Source: an uncultured Clostridia bacterium
Lineage (GTDB): Bacteria > Bacillota > Clostridia > Oscillospirales > Ruminococcaceae
Length of the DNA: 5,229 nucleotides
Direction of reading: 5' to 3'
Assembly: GCA_945933905.1 (NCBI GenBank)
Contig: CAMEQX010000120.1
Span: 1-5,229 of the forward strand
The notes beneath the pieces are model-generated. The model did no database searches. It had not been told where the DNA came from and saw only the letters and a program-made list of their open reading frames with translations. The first letter of the stretch is position 1; each line of letters starts with the position of its first letter. The position numbers and the translations under genes are program-made. Shown piece after piece: positions 1 to 5,229 of the stretch.

Positions 1-1
1 A

Positions 2-1393
2 GTGCTTGTGATTTCGCTTTTGACGACAAATCGCTGGTTTTGCCTGATTTCGTCGTTTTTGAGCGTTCTCGCTTTCAATTTCTTCTTCAGCGAGCCTGTT
101 TTTGCGTTCACCGCATACGACCCTTCTTTCCCGATAACGTTTATCGTGATGTTTATTGCGGCGTTTATTATGAGCAATCTTGCTGTAAAGTTCAAAAAGA
201 ACGCAAAGCAGTCGGCGCTTACCGCTTACAGAATGAGGATTCTTTTCGATACGGACAAGCTTCTTCAAAAGGCGGAAAGCCAAAACGACGCGATTGCCGC
301 AGCTGCAAAACAGCTTGTAAAGCTGCTTAACAGCAGCGTGATATTTTACGGCGAGAAAAACGGAGAGTTTTCCGAGCCGATGATTTTCAAAGCAAAGGGG
401 CGGGAAGTTCCCGAGGAGATTTTTTCTCCCGAGGAAAAAGACGCGGCAAAGCAGGCTTTTCGGAACGCTCTCAAGCCGAATGAATTTTCGGGCGTCAAGT
501 CAAAGACAAAATGCCTTTATATCGCGGTTCGTGCAAATGAAAGCGTTTTCGGCGTTTTCGGGATTGTCCTCGGCAAAAATCCGCCCGATTCCTTTGAAAA
601 GAGCGTTATGCTTTCGATTATCGGTGAGCTTACCCTTGCGCTTGACAATCTCCGCAACCGAAAGGAAAGAGAAGCGGCGGCTCTTCTCGCGCAAAACGAG
701 CAGCTCCGCGCGAATTTGCTCCGTTCTATTTCCCACGACCTTCGCACGCCGCTTATGTCAATTTCGGGAAACGCGGGCTTTCTTATGGAGGAGTCGAACG
801 GAATTGACGGCGAGATGCGCGCGGTAATCGCGAAAAGCATTTACGACGACTCGCTCTGGCTGATAAACATTTTCGAGAATTTGCTTGCGGTAACCCGCGT
901 TGAAAGCGGTCCGACCGAGCTTCGCCGCCACTCCGAGCTTATGGAGGAGGTCATAGCCGAGGCTGTTTCCCGTATCCGCAAAACAAGCGTCAGAAAGATT
1001 ATCGTCAACGAAAGCGACGAGTTTTTGATACTGAAAATAGACGCGCGCCTGATTGTTCAGGTTATTGTCAATCTTCTCGACAACGCCATAAAATATTCGC
1101 CCGCGGATACCGAGATAACGCTGAGTGTTTTCCGCAAGGGCGACAAGGTTATCACCGAGGTTGCCGACCTCGGAAACGGAATTGTCGAAAAGGACAAGGC
1201 GCGGATTTTTGAAATGTTCTACACCGCCGAAACCAAAATTGCCGACAGCCGACGCAGTATGGGCTTGGGGCTGGCGGTCTGCAAGTCGATTATAACCGCG
1301 CACGGCGGAGAAATTTCCGTTCGTGAAAACAAACCCAAAGGCACGGTTTTCAGCTTCACCTTGCCCGTGGAGGAGGTAACAATCCATGAATAA
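2..1393 (+). CDS. kdpD: KdpD-like sensor histidine kinase, C-terminal part (5' end outside window)
   Basis: Membrane sensor kinase that would autophosphorylate on histidine and pass the phosphate to the response regulator encoded next. The frame is open from the left edge; the GTG at position 2 falls at a membrane segment and is probably not the true start. Visible in order (numbered from position 2): hydrophobic segments about 3-30 and 43-62, typical of the KdpD DUF4118 membrane region; a GAF-like domain about 85-215 (weakly conserved, inferred from position); a helical linker about 216-240; HisKA with SISHDLRTP, phospho-acceptor His245; HATPase_c with N-box NLLDNAIKYSP (Asn357, Asn361), G1 box DLGNGI (389-394), F-box IFEMFYT (402-408) and G2 box GLGL (421-424). 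All catalytic boxes are intact. The N-terminal KdpD and Usp domains of full-length KdpD, if present, lie to the left. The last codons overlap the regulator gene by 8 bases, so the two are co-transcribed. Characterised KdpD proteins sense potassium limitation or osmotic stress; the signal here is inferred from family only. Confidence 0.9.
   Translation: MLVISLLTTNRWFCLISSFLSVLAFNFFFSEPVFAFTAYDPSFPITFIVMFIAAFIMSNLAVKFKKNAKQSALTAYRMRILFDTDKLLQKAESQNDAIAAAAKQLVKLLNSSVIFYGEKNGEFSEPMIFKAKGREVPEEIFSPEEKDAAKQAFRNALKPNEFSGVKSKTKCLYIAVRANESVFGVFGIVLGKNPPDSFEKSVMLSIIGELTLALDNLRNRKEREAAALLAQNEQLRANLLRSISHDLRTPLMSISGNAGFLMEESNGIDGEMRAVIAKSIYDDSLWLINIFENLLAVTRVESGPTELRRHSELMEEVIAEAVSRIRKTSVRKIIVNESDEFLILKIDARLIVQVIVNLLDNAIKYSPADTEITLSVFRKGDKVITEVADLGNGIVEKDKARIFEMFYTAETKIADSRRSMGLGLAVCKSIITAHGGEISVRENKPKGTVFSFTLPVEEVTIHE
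1371..1376 (+). promoter_or_regulatory. Shine-Dalgarno site of the response regulator gene
   Basis: AGGAGG, a perfect anti-16S match, lies inside the last codons of the sensor kinase gene, 9 bases before the ATG at 1386. It fixes the start of the regulator and means that the regulator can be translated strongly in its own right despite the 8-base overlap. Confidence 0.85.
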
Positions 1394-2084
1394 GACAACA
1401 ATTCTCGTGGTTGAGGACGACATCGCCGTGCGAAATCTCATCACAACTACTCTTGAAACTCGCGATTATCGGTACATAAAAGCTGCAAACGGTCAGAGCG
1501 CGCTTTTGGAAACCTCGTCCCACAAGCCCGATATAATTCTGCTGGATTTAGGGCTTCCCGACATTGACGGAATTGAGGTTATAAAGCGAATTCGCACTTG
1601 GTCGGAGGTGCCGATTATCGTCATAAGCGCTCGCAGCGAGGACACCGACAAAATTGACGCGCTGGATTCGGGCGCGGACGATTATCTCACAAAGCCTTTT
1701 TCCGTTGATGAGCTTTTGGCGCGCCTTCGCGTAACTCAAAGACGTCTTGCGAGTATGAAAAGCTCAGACGCGGAGGACTCCGAGTTTACCAACGGCGAGC
1801 TCAGGATAGACTACGCGGCGGGAAGCGTTTTTATGAATGACGAGGAAATTCACCTCACCCCGAATGAATACAAGCTCCTTTGTCTTTTGGCAAAAAACAA
1901 CGGCAAGGTTCTTACGCACACCTTCATCACAAACAACATCTGGGGCAGCTCGTTTGAAAGCGATGTTGCGTCTCTGCGCGTGTTTATGGCAACGCTCCGC
2001 AAGAAGCTTGACAAAAGCTCGAAATTGGAACAGCAGTATATTCAAACTCACGTTGGCGTAGGCTATCGAATGAACAAGCTTTGA
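1386..2084 (+). CDS. kdpE: KdpE-like OmpR-family response regulator
   Basis: DNA-binding response regulator of 232 aa, the usual length for KdpE/OmpR proteins. The receiver domain (about 4-118) shows the acidic pair Asp11/Asp12, phospho-acceptor Asp54 in LLDLGLPDIDG, the switch Ser81 in VISA, and Lys103 in LTKPF; all required residues are present. The C-terminal winged-helix domain (about 133-231) has the family signature LTPNEYKLL near its start and VGVGYRM at its end. The start at 1386 is supported by a perfect AGGAGG 9 bases upstream. The gene overlaps the sensor kinase gene by 8 bases, the standard kdpDE arrangement. In characterised systems phosphorylated KdpE activates kdpFABC; here no kdp structural gene follows, because a terminator comes directly after the stop. 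Targets could lie left of the window, elsewhere, or in the neighbouring antiporter operon. The KdpE assignment rests on the KdpD partner and overall similarity; a generic OmpR-type regulator is the alternative. Confidence 0.9.
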   Translation: MNKTTILVVEDDIAVRNLITTTLETRDYRYIKAANGQSALLETSSHKPDIILLDLGLPDIDGIEVIKRIRTWSEVPIIVISARSEDTDKIDALDSGADDYLTKPFSVDELLARLRVTQRRLASMKSSDAEDSEFTNGELRIDYAAGSVFMNDEEIHLTPNEYKLLCLLAKNNGKVLTHTFITNNIWGSSFESDVASLRVFMATLRKKLDKSSKLEQQYIQTHVGVGYRMNKL

Positions 2085-2093
2085 GTTTTACAC

Positions 2094-2136
2094 AAAAATT
2101 TTCCCCGTAAACCGAGAGATTTACGGGGGATTTTTT
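2094..2136. terminator. Bidirectional intrinsic terminator between convergent genes
   Basis: Stem CCCCGTAA (2103-2110) pairs perfectly with TTACGGGG (2121-2128) around a 10-base loop, with possible extension by T2101-A2130 and T2102-G2129. Six T residues (2131-2136) follow on the + strand. On the other strand the A run at 2094-2098 supplies a T tract. It can therefore end both the kinase/regulator transcript and the leftward antiporter-trkA transcript. The + strand T tract overlaps the trkA stop codon (2135-2137), so the two convergent units share this element with almost no spare sequence. Confidence 0.88.
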
Positions 2137-3501
2137 ATCGGAAAATTTCGTTTAGGGTGTTGTATCTGCCGCCCGATTTTGTCACCGCGATAACCTTGTC
2201 GCCGCTCTTTATGCAGCTTTGTCCGTCGGGAATTATCGTTTCATCGCCGCGGATAATCAGCGCAATAATCACGTCCTTGTTAAGTCGGAAATCGTGCGAG
2301 GAAAACGGAATTTCAAGCATTTTGCAGTTGTCATACGCGAGAAACTCGATTGCCTCCGCGCCGCCGTCTGCGATAAGGTTAATCTGTCCGATATCGTCGC
2401 CCTTTTCGTTGAAGAAAGCTATGTTTCGGATAAACCCGAGAAGCTTTTCCGCCGCTGTTACCACGGACGAAACGGTGATTTGAATATCGGTTTTGCGAAG
2501 GAGCTTTTCATACTGCGGCGAGTCAATTCTCGTGATAACCGACCGCACGCCGCTCGACCACGCAAACAGTGAATTTACAAGGTTTCTGTCGTCCTCGCCC
2601 GTGAGGGAAACGCACGCGTCAAAGCTCCGCAAATCCTGAAGCATAAGGCTATCCGCGTCGTTTATGTAGGAGATTTCGGTTTTCGGGAAAAGCTCTGTAA
2701 GTCTGCGGCAGCGCTCCATATCGCGCTCGATAATCTTGACGGATTTTTTCTGTTTCAGAAGGTGATTTGCGAGAAAATATCCCGTTGTGCCGCAGCCGAT
2801 TATCAGCACCTTTTCGGCTTTTATATCGGGCAGCTCAAGGCTTGTGAGGATAGAATGAACGGAGCTTTTCGCGGAAATTATCTCGATTTCATCATCGGCT
2901 TTGAGGACAAAGCTTCCGTCGGGGATATAGATTTTTTTGCCGCGGCGAACCGTGCCGACAAGCATTTTCTCGCTGAAAAACCGCTTCACTTCAATCATCG
3001 ATTTCCCGTCAAGCGCGCTTCCTTTTTCAACGCAGGTTCGCAGCATAATTGCATTTTCCCCGAAAACCGCGTCCGTCTTGACCTTACCTGTTTTTCCGAT
3101 TTGCAAGCCGATTTCCTCGGCGGCGGCAAGGCGCGGGTTTATCACGAAATCGATATTTGCGAGCTTTTTGAAATACTCCGTATCATCAACCAAATCGGGA
3201 CAATGTATAAGCGCCGAGGTATAGCGCGTTCCGCAGTCTTTTGCAATCATACAGCAGAGAATATTTATCTCGTCCACGGGCGTGAGCGCAACGATAACGT
3301 CCGCGGTATCCGCGCCCGCCTTCATTAAAACGTTCCGCGAGGAGCCGCTTCCGCAGACGCCCGAAACGTTGTAGAGGTCGGTTGCCTTGTCGATTTCTTC
3401 TTGCCCGCTGTCGATACGGACACGTCGCATTCGGGATTTGCCGAGAGAATTTTTACAAGAAACGAGCCGATATTGCTCATTCCCACAACAATTATTTTCA
3501 T
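2135..3501 (-). pseudogene. trkA: TrkA-like potassium transport regulator (two TrkA_N, two RCK_C domains), frameshifted near its 5' end
   Basis: TrkA-type cytoplasmic NAD(H)-binding protein that normally gates a potassium transporter. The true start is the ATG at 3501: it overlaps the antiporter stop as ATGA and begins MKIIVVGMSNIGSFLVKIL, a first Rossmann beta-alpha unit. That frame leaves the TrkA sequence after about residue 29 (Val, codon 3417-3415) and stops at 3327-3325 after 58 residues. The rest, from IDSGQEEIDKATDLYNVSG onward, is in another frame and runs uninterrupted to 2135. Restoring one base between 3416 and 3415 gives DVSV-IDSG, the expected second beta strand ending in the acidic ribose-binding Asp, and a 455-aa protein, matching the roughly 458 aa of E. 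coli TrkA. Domains in repaired numbering: TrkA_N about 1-125, RCK_C about 140-220, second TrkA_N from about 231 (VLIIGCGTTG; acidic Glu in IIERD), second RCK_C about 370-450. The first Rossmann motif is GxSxxG rather than GxGxxG. No strong ribosome site precedes the ATG, so translation probably depends on coupling to the antiporter. Whether the shift is a real mutation or a sequence error cannot be decided here. Confidence 0.85.
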
Positions 3502-4799
3502 TGCTTTTCAATCTCGCTTTCTTTTCTTATTCGGAGAGCCTTTTTCCGTTCAATTCGCTGATAAACCGGCTTTGTGGCAAGCCCTTGAACTATTGTCGTG
3601 AAGAAAATCGTGGCGTATGCGAGGTTCACCGCAAGCAGATATTCCGTTTCACCGAGAAAAGCCGCCGTGCTCATAGCAAGCGCAAGCGAAAGTCCGCCTT
3701 TAAGCCCCGTCCACGTCATAAGCGCGGCGTATTCCGTGAGGCTGTAATTTCCGGGGATTTTGCGTTTTCCCGTGATTGCGCCTGCCGTCATAACTCCCGC
3801 AAATCTTGAAGCCAAGCCGATTATAATTGAAGCGGGAATGATAAACCAGATATATTCGCTCGGCTTTGCGCTGAGCAGCGACAAGCCTATCATCACAAAC
3901 AGCACGGAATTGAGGATTTCCTCGGCGGCGTCCCAAAAGCTGCGGTAAACGCCCTCGCTGTCCGTGATGATAATGCTGTTATGCTTTTTGCCTGTCATAT
4001 AGGAGAAATACATTCCGCAGACAACCGACGCGATAATCCCCGAAAAGCCGAACTCCTCGCAAATGAAATAGCAAAGCGAAACGTCAAACAGGCTTATGAT
4101 AATGCGCGTGACGGGGCTTTTTGTGACGGTGAAAAGCTTGAACAGCAAAAACGAAATAACCAGTGCCACTGCAAACGCTCCAAGCACTTCTTTAAGCATA
4201 ACCAAAAGGAAATTTTCCTCACCGCTGCGGCTGACGATACTCTTGACAAACAAAAACAGTGCAACGCCCGTGCCGTCGTTGAAAAGCGACTCGCTCTCGA
4301 TAACCGAGGTTACGTTTTTGGACAAACCGAGCTTGTTGAGGATACCGGTCGCGGCGATAGGGTCGGTAGGCGAGACAATACACCCAAGCAAGATGCAAAG
4401 CCAAATATCGAGCTTTATGCCGAAAGCGAAGCCCGCCGCCCAGAAAATCAGTCCGTAAAGCGCCGAGGAAATGACCGTGGTAATCAGCGCGAGAAGGCTT
4501 ATTGTTTTGATGTTGGACTTGAATTTGCGGAAATTGACTTTCCCCGCGCCCGCAAACAGCATAAAGCACAAAACTCCGTCAAGCAGATAATCCGAGAAGC
4601 CGAAATCCCCGACGCTGCTCACGAAATCCGTGAAAGCGCACTCTCCCGCGAGATTTTTCGCCACGAGCAGTCCCACGCTTATCAGCGAAGAAAACAGCAC
4701 CAGCGCGATATCGCTCTGCAAATGGATAAACCGCTCGTTTACCGTGCGGATAATTACAATAAGTACCAGAATTATCAGGAAGCACTCCATTATGCCCAT
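3498..4799 (-). CDS. CPA1-family monovalent cation:proton antiporter (NhaP-like)
   Basis: Integral membrane antiporter of 433 aa that would exchange Na+ or K+ for H+ across the cytoplasmic membrane. It is strongly hydrophobic, with about a dozen membrane segments from residue 4 to about 405 and a short basic cytoplasmic tail (RIERKKALRIRKESEIEKQ). CPA1 hallmarks are visible: SPTDPIAA (143-150); ESLFNDGTGV (170-179) with the Asn174-Asp175 ion-binding pair expected of electroneutral CPA1 proteins; and WTGLKGGLSLALA (363-375), where many relatives have Arg but this one has Lys367. The ATG at 4799 is chosen over an upstream in-frame TTG at 4835 because AAAGGA stands 9 bases before it and the extra 12 residues are polar and unlike a membrane N-terminus; a second ATG at 4790 is a weaker alternative. 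The stop overlaps the trkA start as ATGA, so the two form one operon. The neighbouring RCK protein suggests nucleotide- or c-di-AMP-responsive control, by analogy with other RCK-linked antiporters. The Na+ versus K+ preference cannot be read from the sequence. Confidence 0.9.
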   Translation of the reverse strand: MGIMECFLIILVLIVIIRTVNERFIHLQSDIALVLFSSLISVGLLVAKNLAGECAFTDFVSSVGDFGFSDYLLDGVLCFMLFAGAGKVNFRKFKSNIKTISLLALITTVISSALYGLIFWAAGFAFGIKLDIWLCILLGCIVSPTDPIAATGILNKLGLSKNVTSVIESESLFNDGTGVALFLFVKSIVSRSGEENFLLVMLKEVLGAFAVALVISFLLFKLFTVTKSPVTRIIISLFDVSLCYFICEEFGFSGIIASVVCGMYFSYMTGKKHNSIIITDSEGVYRSFWDAAEEILNSVLFVMIGLSLLSAKPSEYIWFIIPASIIIGLASRFAGVMTAGAITGKRKIPGNYSLTEYAALMTWTGLKGGLSLALAMSTAAFLGETEYLLAVNLAYATIFFTTIVQGLATKPVYQRIERKKALRIRKESEIEKQ

Positions 4800-4808
4800 A
4801 ATAATTTT

Positions 4809-4814
4809 TCCTTT
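4809..4814 (-). promoter_or_regulatory. Shine-Dalgarno site of the antiporter gene
   Basis: AAAGGA on the minus strand, 9 bases before the ATG at 4799. It decides the start codon against the in-frame TTG at 4835, which would place this site inside the coding region. Confidence 0.7.
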
Positions 4815-4892
4815 CAAATCACTTAAGGTCGCCAAAAAATCATCTGCCCGCGCCGCGATTTTTCAGAGGTTTCCTTTATACATTACTTATAG

Positions 4893-4921
4893 ATTATCAC
4901 AAAAAGCATAAAGTTTGTATA
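4893..4921 (-). promoter_or_regulatory. Probable sigma-A promoter of the antiporter-trkA operon
   Basis: Read on the minus strand: -35 TATACA (4921-4916, 4 of 6 matches to TTGACA), a 17-base spacer, then -10 GATAAT (4898-4893, 5 of 6) preceded by TGT, an extended -10 element. Transcription would start near 4886, giving a leader of about 85-90 bases. The region is AT-rich, and another TATAAA lies downstream (4880-4875), so a second or alternative -10 is possible. Confidence 0.55.
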
Positions 4922-4986
4922 AAGATTTCCCCTGAGCGCTGCCGCCGACAAAGCTGTAATTTGAAGAAACGTGGCGAAATGTGCGG

Positions 4987-5023
4987 GAAAACGGCGGTTT
5001 TCGGGCAATTTTTTAGGAAAACC
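4987..5023. repeat. Three-part inverted repeat upstream of the right-edge promoter
   Basis: GAAAAC (4987-4992) faces GTTTTC (4997-5002) across GGCG, giving a perfect 6-base dyad. The right arm, read as GGTTTTC (4996-5002), also pairs perfectly with GAAAACC (5017-5023). The middle arm can therefore pair with either flank. The last arm ends one base before the -35 hexamer at 5025. This placement suits regulator half-sites. As RNA, the first hairpin followed by the T run at 5009-5014 is at most a weak terminator. Confidence 0.45.
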
Positions 5024-5024
5024 C

Positions 5025-5053
5025 TTGACATTGCTTGTGGAATGTGCTATAAT
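5025..5053 (+). promoter_or_regulatory. Perfect-consensus sigma-A/sigma-70 promoter of the right-edge gene
   Basis: -35 TTGACA (5025-5030) and -10 TATAAT (5048-5053), both 6 of 6, separated by exactly 17 bases. Transcription should start near 5060, about 40 bases before the ATG at 5101. So perfect a core promoter predicts high basal transcription unless a repressor controls it. Confidence 0.9.
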
Positions 5054-5061
5054 GCTTTTGC

Positions 5062-5075
5062 GGTTTAGATAAACC
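5062..5075 (+). promoter_or_regulatory. Dyad at the transcription start (candidate operator or leader hairpin)
   Basis: GGTTTA (5062-5067), two bases GA, then TAAACC (5070-5075): a perfect 14-base dyad immediately downstream of the expected start near 5060. As RNA it can only form a short stem (GGTTT/AAACC) with a 4-base loop, followed by TTTTA, too weak for a convincing terminator. As DNA its position is typical of a repressor operator. Its arms resemble the GGTTTTC/GAAAACC arms upstream of the -35. The function is inferred. Confidence 0.4.
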
Positions 5076-5089
5076 TTTTACTTAGAAAA

Positions 5090-5095
5090 GAGGTG
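5090..5095 (+). promoter_or_regulatory. Shine-Dalgarno site of the right-edge gene
   Basis: GAGGTG, 5 bases before the ATG at 5101. Together with the promoter 48 bases upstream it makes 5101 a confident translation start. Confidence 0.75.
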
Positions 5096-5100
5096 TTGAT

Positions 5101-5229
5101 ATGGATTATCAGATTAGACGAGGAATATTTGAAACAAGCTCCAGCAGCGCAAGTGTGATGACAATGATTTCCGACAGCGGAAGGCGCTTTGACGTGAAGC
5201 TCGACAAAACTTGGATTTGTGTGAGAGGG
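5101..5229 (+). CDS. Uncharacterised protein with RRGIFETSSSS N-terminus (3' end outside window)
   Basis: Only the first 43 codons are present, open to the right edge without a stop. The start is supported by a GAGGTG ribosome site and a perfect promoter. The N-terminus reads MDYQIRRGIFETSSSS and continues ASVMTMISDSGRRF, then a mixed charged stretch with DVKLDKTWICVRG. From memory of the family, an N-terminus of the form IRRGVFETNSSS followed by HS and hydrophobic residues recurs in uncharacterised proteins of Firmicutes and their phages; this looks like a variant with Ser for Asn and no His. No signal peptide or membrane segment is visible in this part. No function can be assigned. It points away from the antiporter operon and need not be connected with ion transport. 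Confidence 0.75.
   Translation, partial: MDYQIRRGIFETSSSSASVMTMISDSGRRFDVKLDKTWICVRG

Larger units (their letters stand above)
4800..5100. other. Divergent intergenic region between the antiporter operon and the right-edge gene
   Basis: About 300 bases without a supported coding region. It holds a promoter and ribosome site for each flanking gene, listed separately, plus inverted repeats between them. From the predicted leftward start to the antiporter ATG there is a leader of roughly 85-90 bases; apart from a tiny AGG-AAA-CCT hairpin I recognise no riboswitch or other RNA motif in it. The stretch 4925-4980 shows nothing I can name. Confidence 0.6.

Noticed and set aside
758..1444. 228-codon open frame on the minus strand opposite the sensor kinase gene
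   Set aside because: It lies opposite intact kinase catalytic boxes, has no recognisable domain, and extends beyond the kinase stop into the regulator gene; it is a shadow of the real coding frame.
2762..3328. 188-codon open frame on the plus strand opposite trkA
   Set aside because: It is opposite well-conserved TrkA sequence and has no domain or convincing ribosome site.
3385..3420. Programmed -1 ribosomal frameshift in trkA
   Set aside because: There is no classical slippery heptamer. The nearby AAGAAGAAA run is not of the X-XXY-YYZ form, and slipping there would replace the conserved Ile-Asp. Simple indel or sequence error is more economical, though recoding is not excluded.
3409..3511. 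TTG at 3511 as the start of trkA in the downstream frame
   Set aside because: The resulting N-terminus (MKSNENNCCGNEQYRL) does not resemble any TrkA, while the other frame from the ATG at 3501 gives a proper Rossmann start; the long frame is open upstream by chance.
3981..4826. 281-codon open frame on the plus strand opposite the antiporter
   Set aside because: Its very polar, Arg/Asn/Lys-rich composition is what the complement of a hydrophobic membrane-protein gene gives. It has no family resemblance, and the antiporter motifs on the other strand are unambiguous.
4800..4835. Antiporter start at the in-frame TTG at 4835
   Set aside because: It adds a polar 12-residue extension and buries the AAAGGA ribosome site inside the coding sequence; the ATG at 4799 fits better.
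4800..4890. Riboswitch (for example a c-di-AMP ydaO-type element) in the antiporter leader
   Set aside because: The leader is short and AT-rich, with no conserved core or stable multi-stem fold that I can recognise.

Overview
The window holds a compact cation-homeostasis neighbourhood from a bacterium, probably a Gram-positive Bacillota of the Clostridia type. That placement is an inference from the strong AGGAGG-like ribosome sites, a textbook sigma-A promoter, the moderate GC content and the family relationships; there is no rRNA or other marker to confirm it.

Left part (2-2084, + strand): the C-terminal part of a KdpD-like membrane sensor histidine kinase, cut by the window edge, overlaps a complete OmpR/KdpE-type response regulator by 8 bases. 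The pair looks like a KdpDE system, which in characterised bacteria controls potassium uptake genes. No kdpFABC genes follow: a strong, apparently bidirectional terminator closes the unit at about 2094-2136.

Middle part (2135-4799, - strand): a two-gene operon read right to left. First comes a CPA1-type Na+/H+ or K+/H+ antiporter (433 aa). It is joined by an ATGA overlap to a TrkA-like protein with two Rossmann (TrkA_N) and two RCK_C domains. The TrkA gene carries a clear one-base frameshift: the genuine start and first beta-alpha unit lie in one frame and everything after about residue 29 lies in another. Restoring one base near 3415-3418 gives a 455-aa protein of normal TrkA length. As sequenced it is a pseudogene, or it carries a sequence error.

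Right part (4800-5229): a 301-base divergent intergenic region contains a plausible promoter and ribosome site for the antiporter operon. For the rightward gene it contains a perfect TTGACA-17-TATAAT promoter flanked by inverted repeats. That last gene enters the window with only 43 codons; its N-terminus (RRGIFETSSSS) resembles a family of uncharacterised phage- and Firmicute-associated proteins.

The theme is potassium/sodium/proton balance: a Kdp-type sensor pair, an antiporter, and a nucleotide-sensing RCK subunit encoded beside the antiporter with no TrkH channel in view. The intergenic promoter/dyad architecture and the unknown gene at the right edge are the least explained parts.
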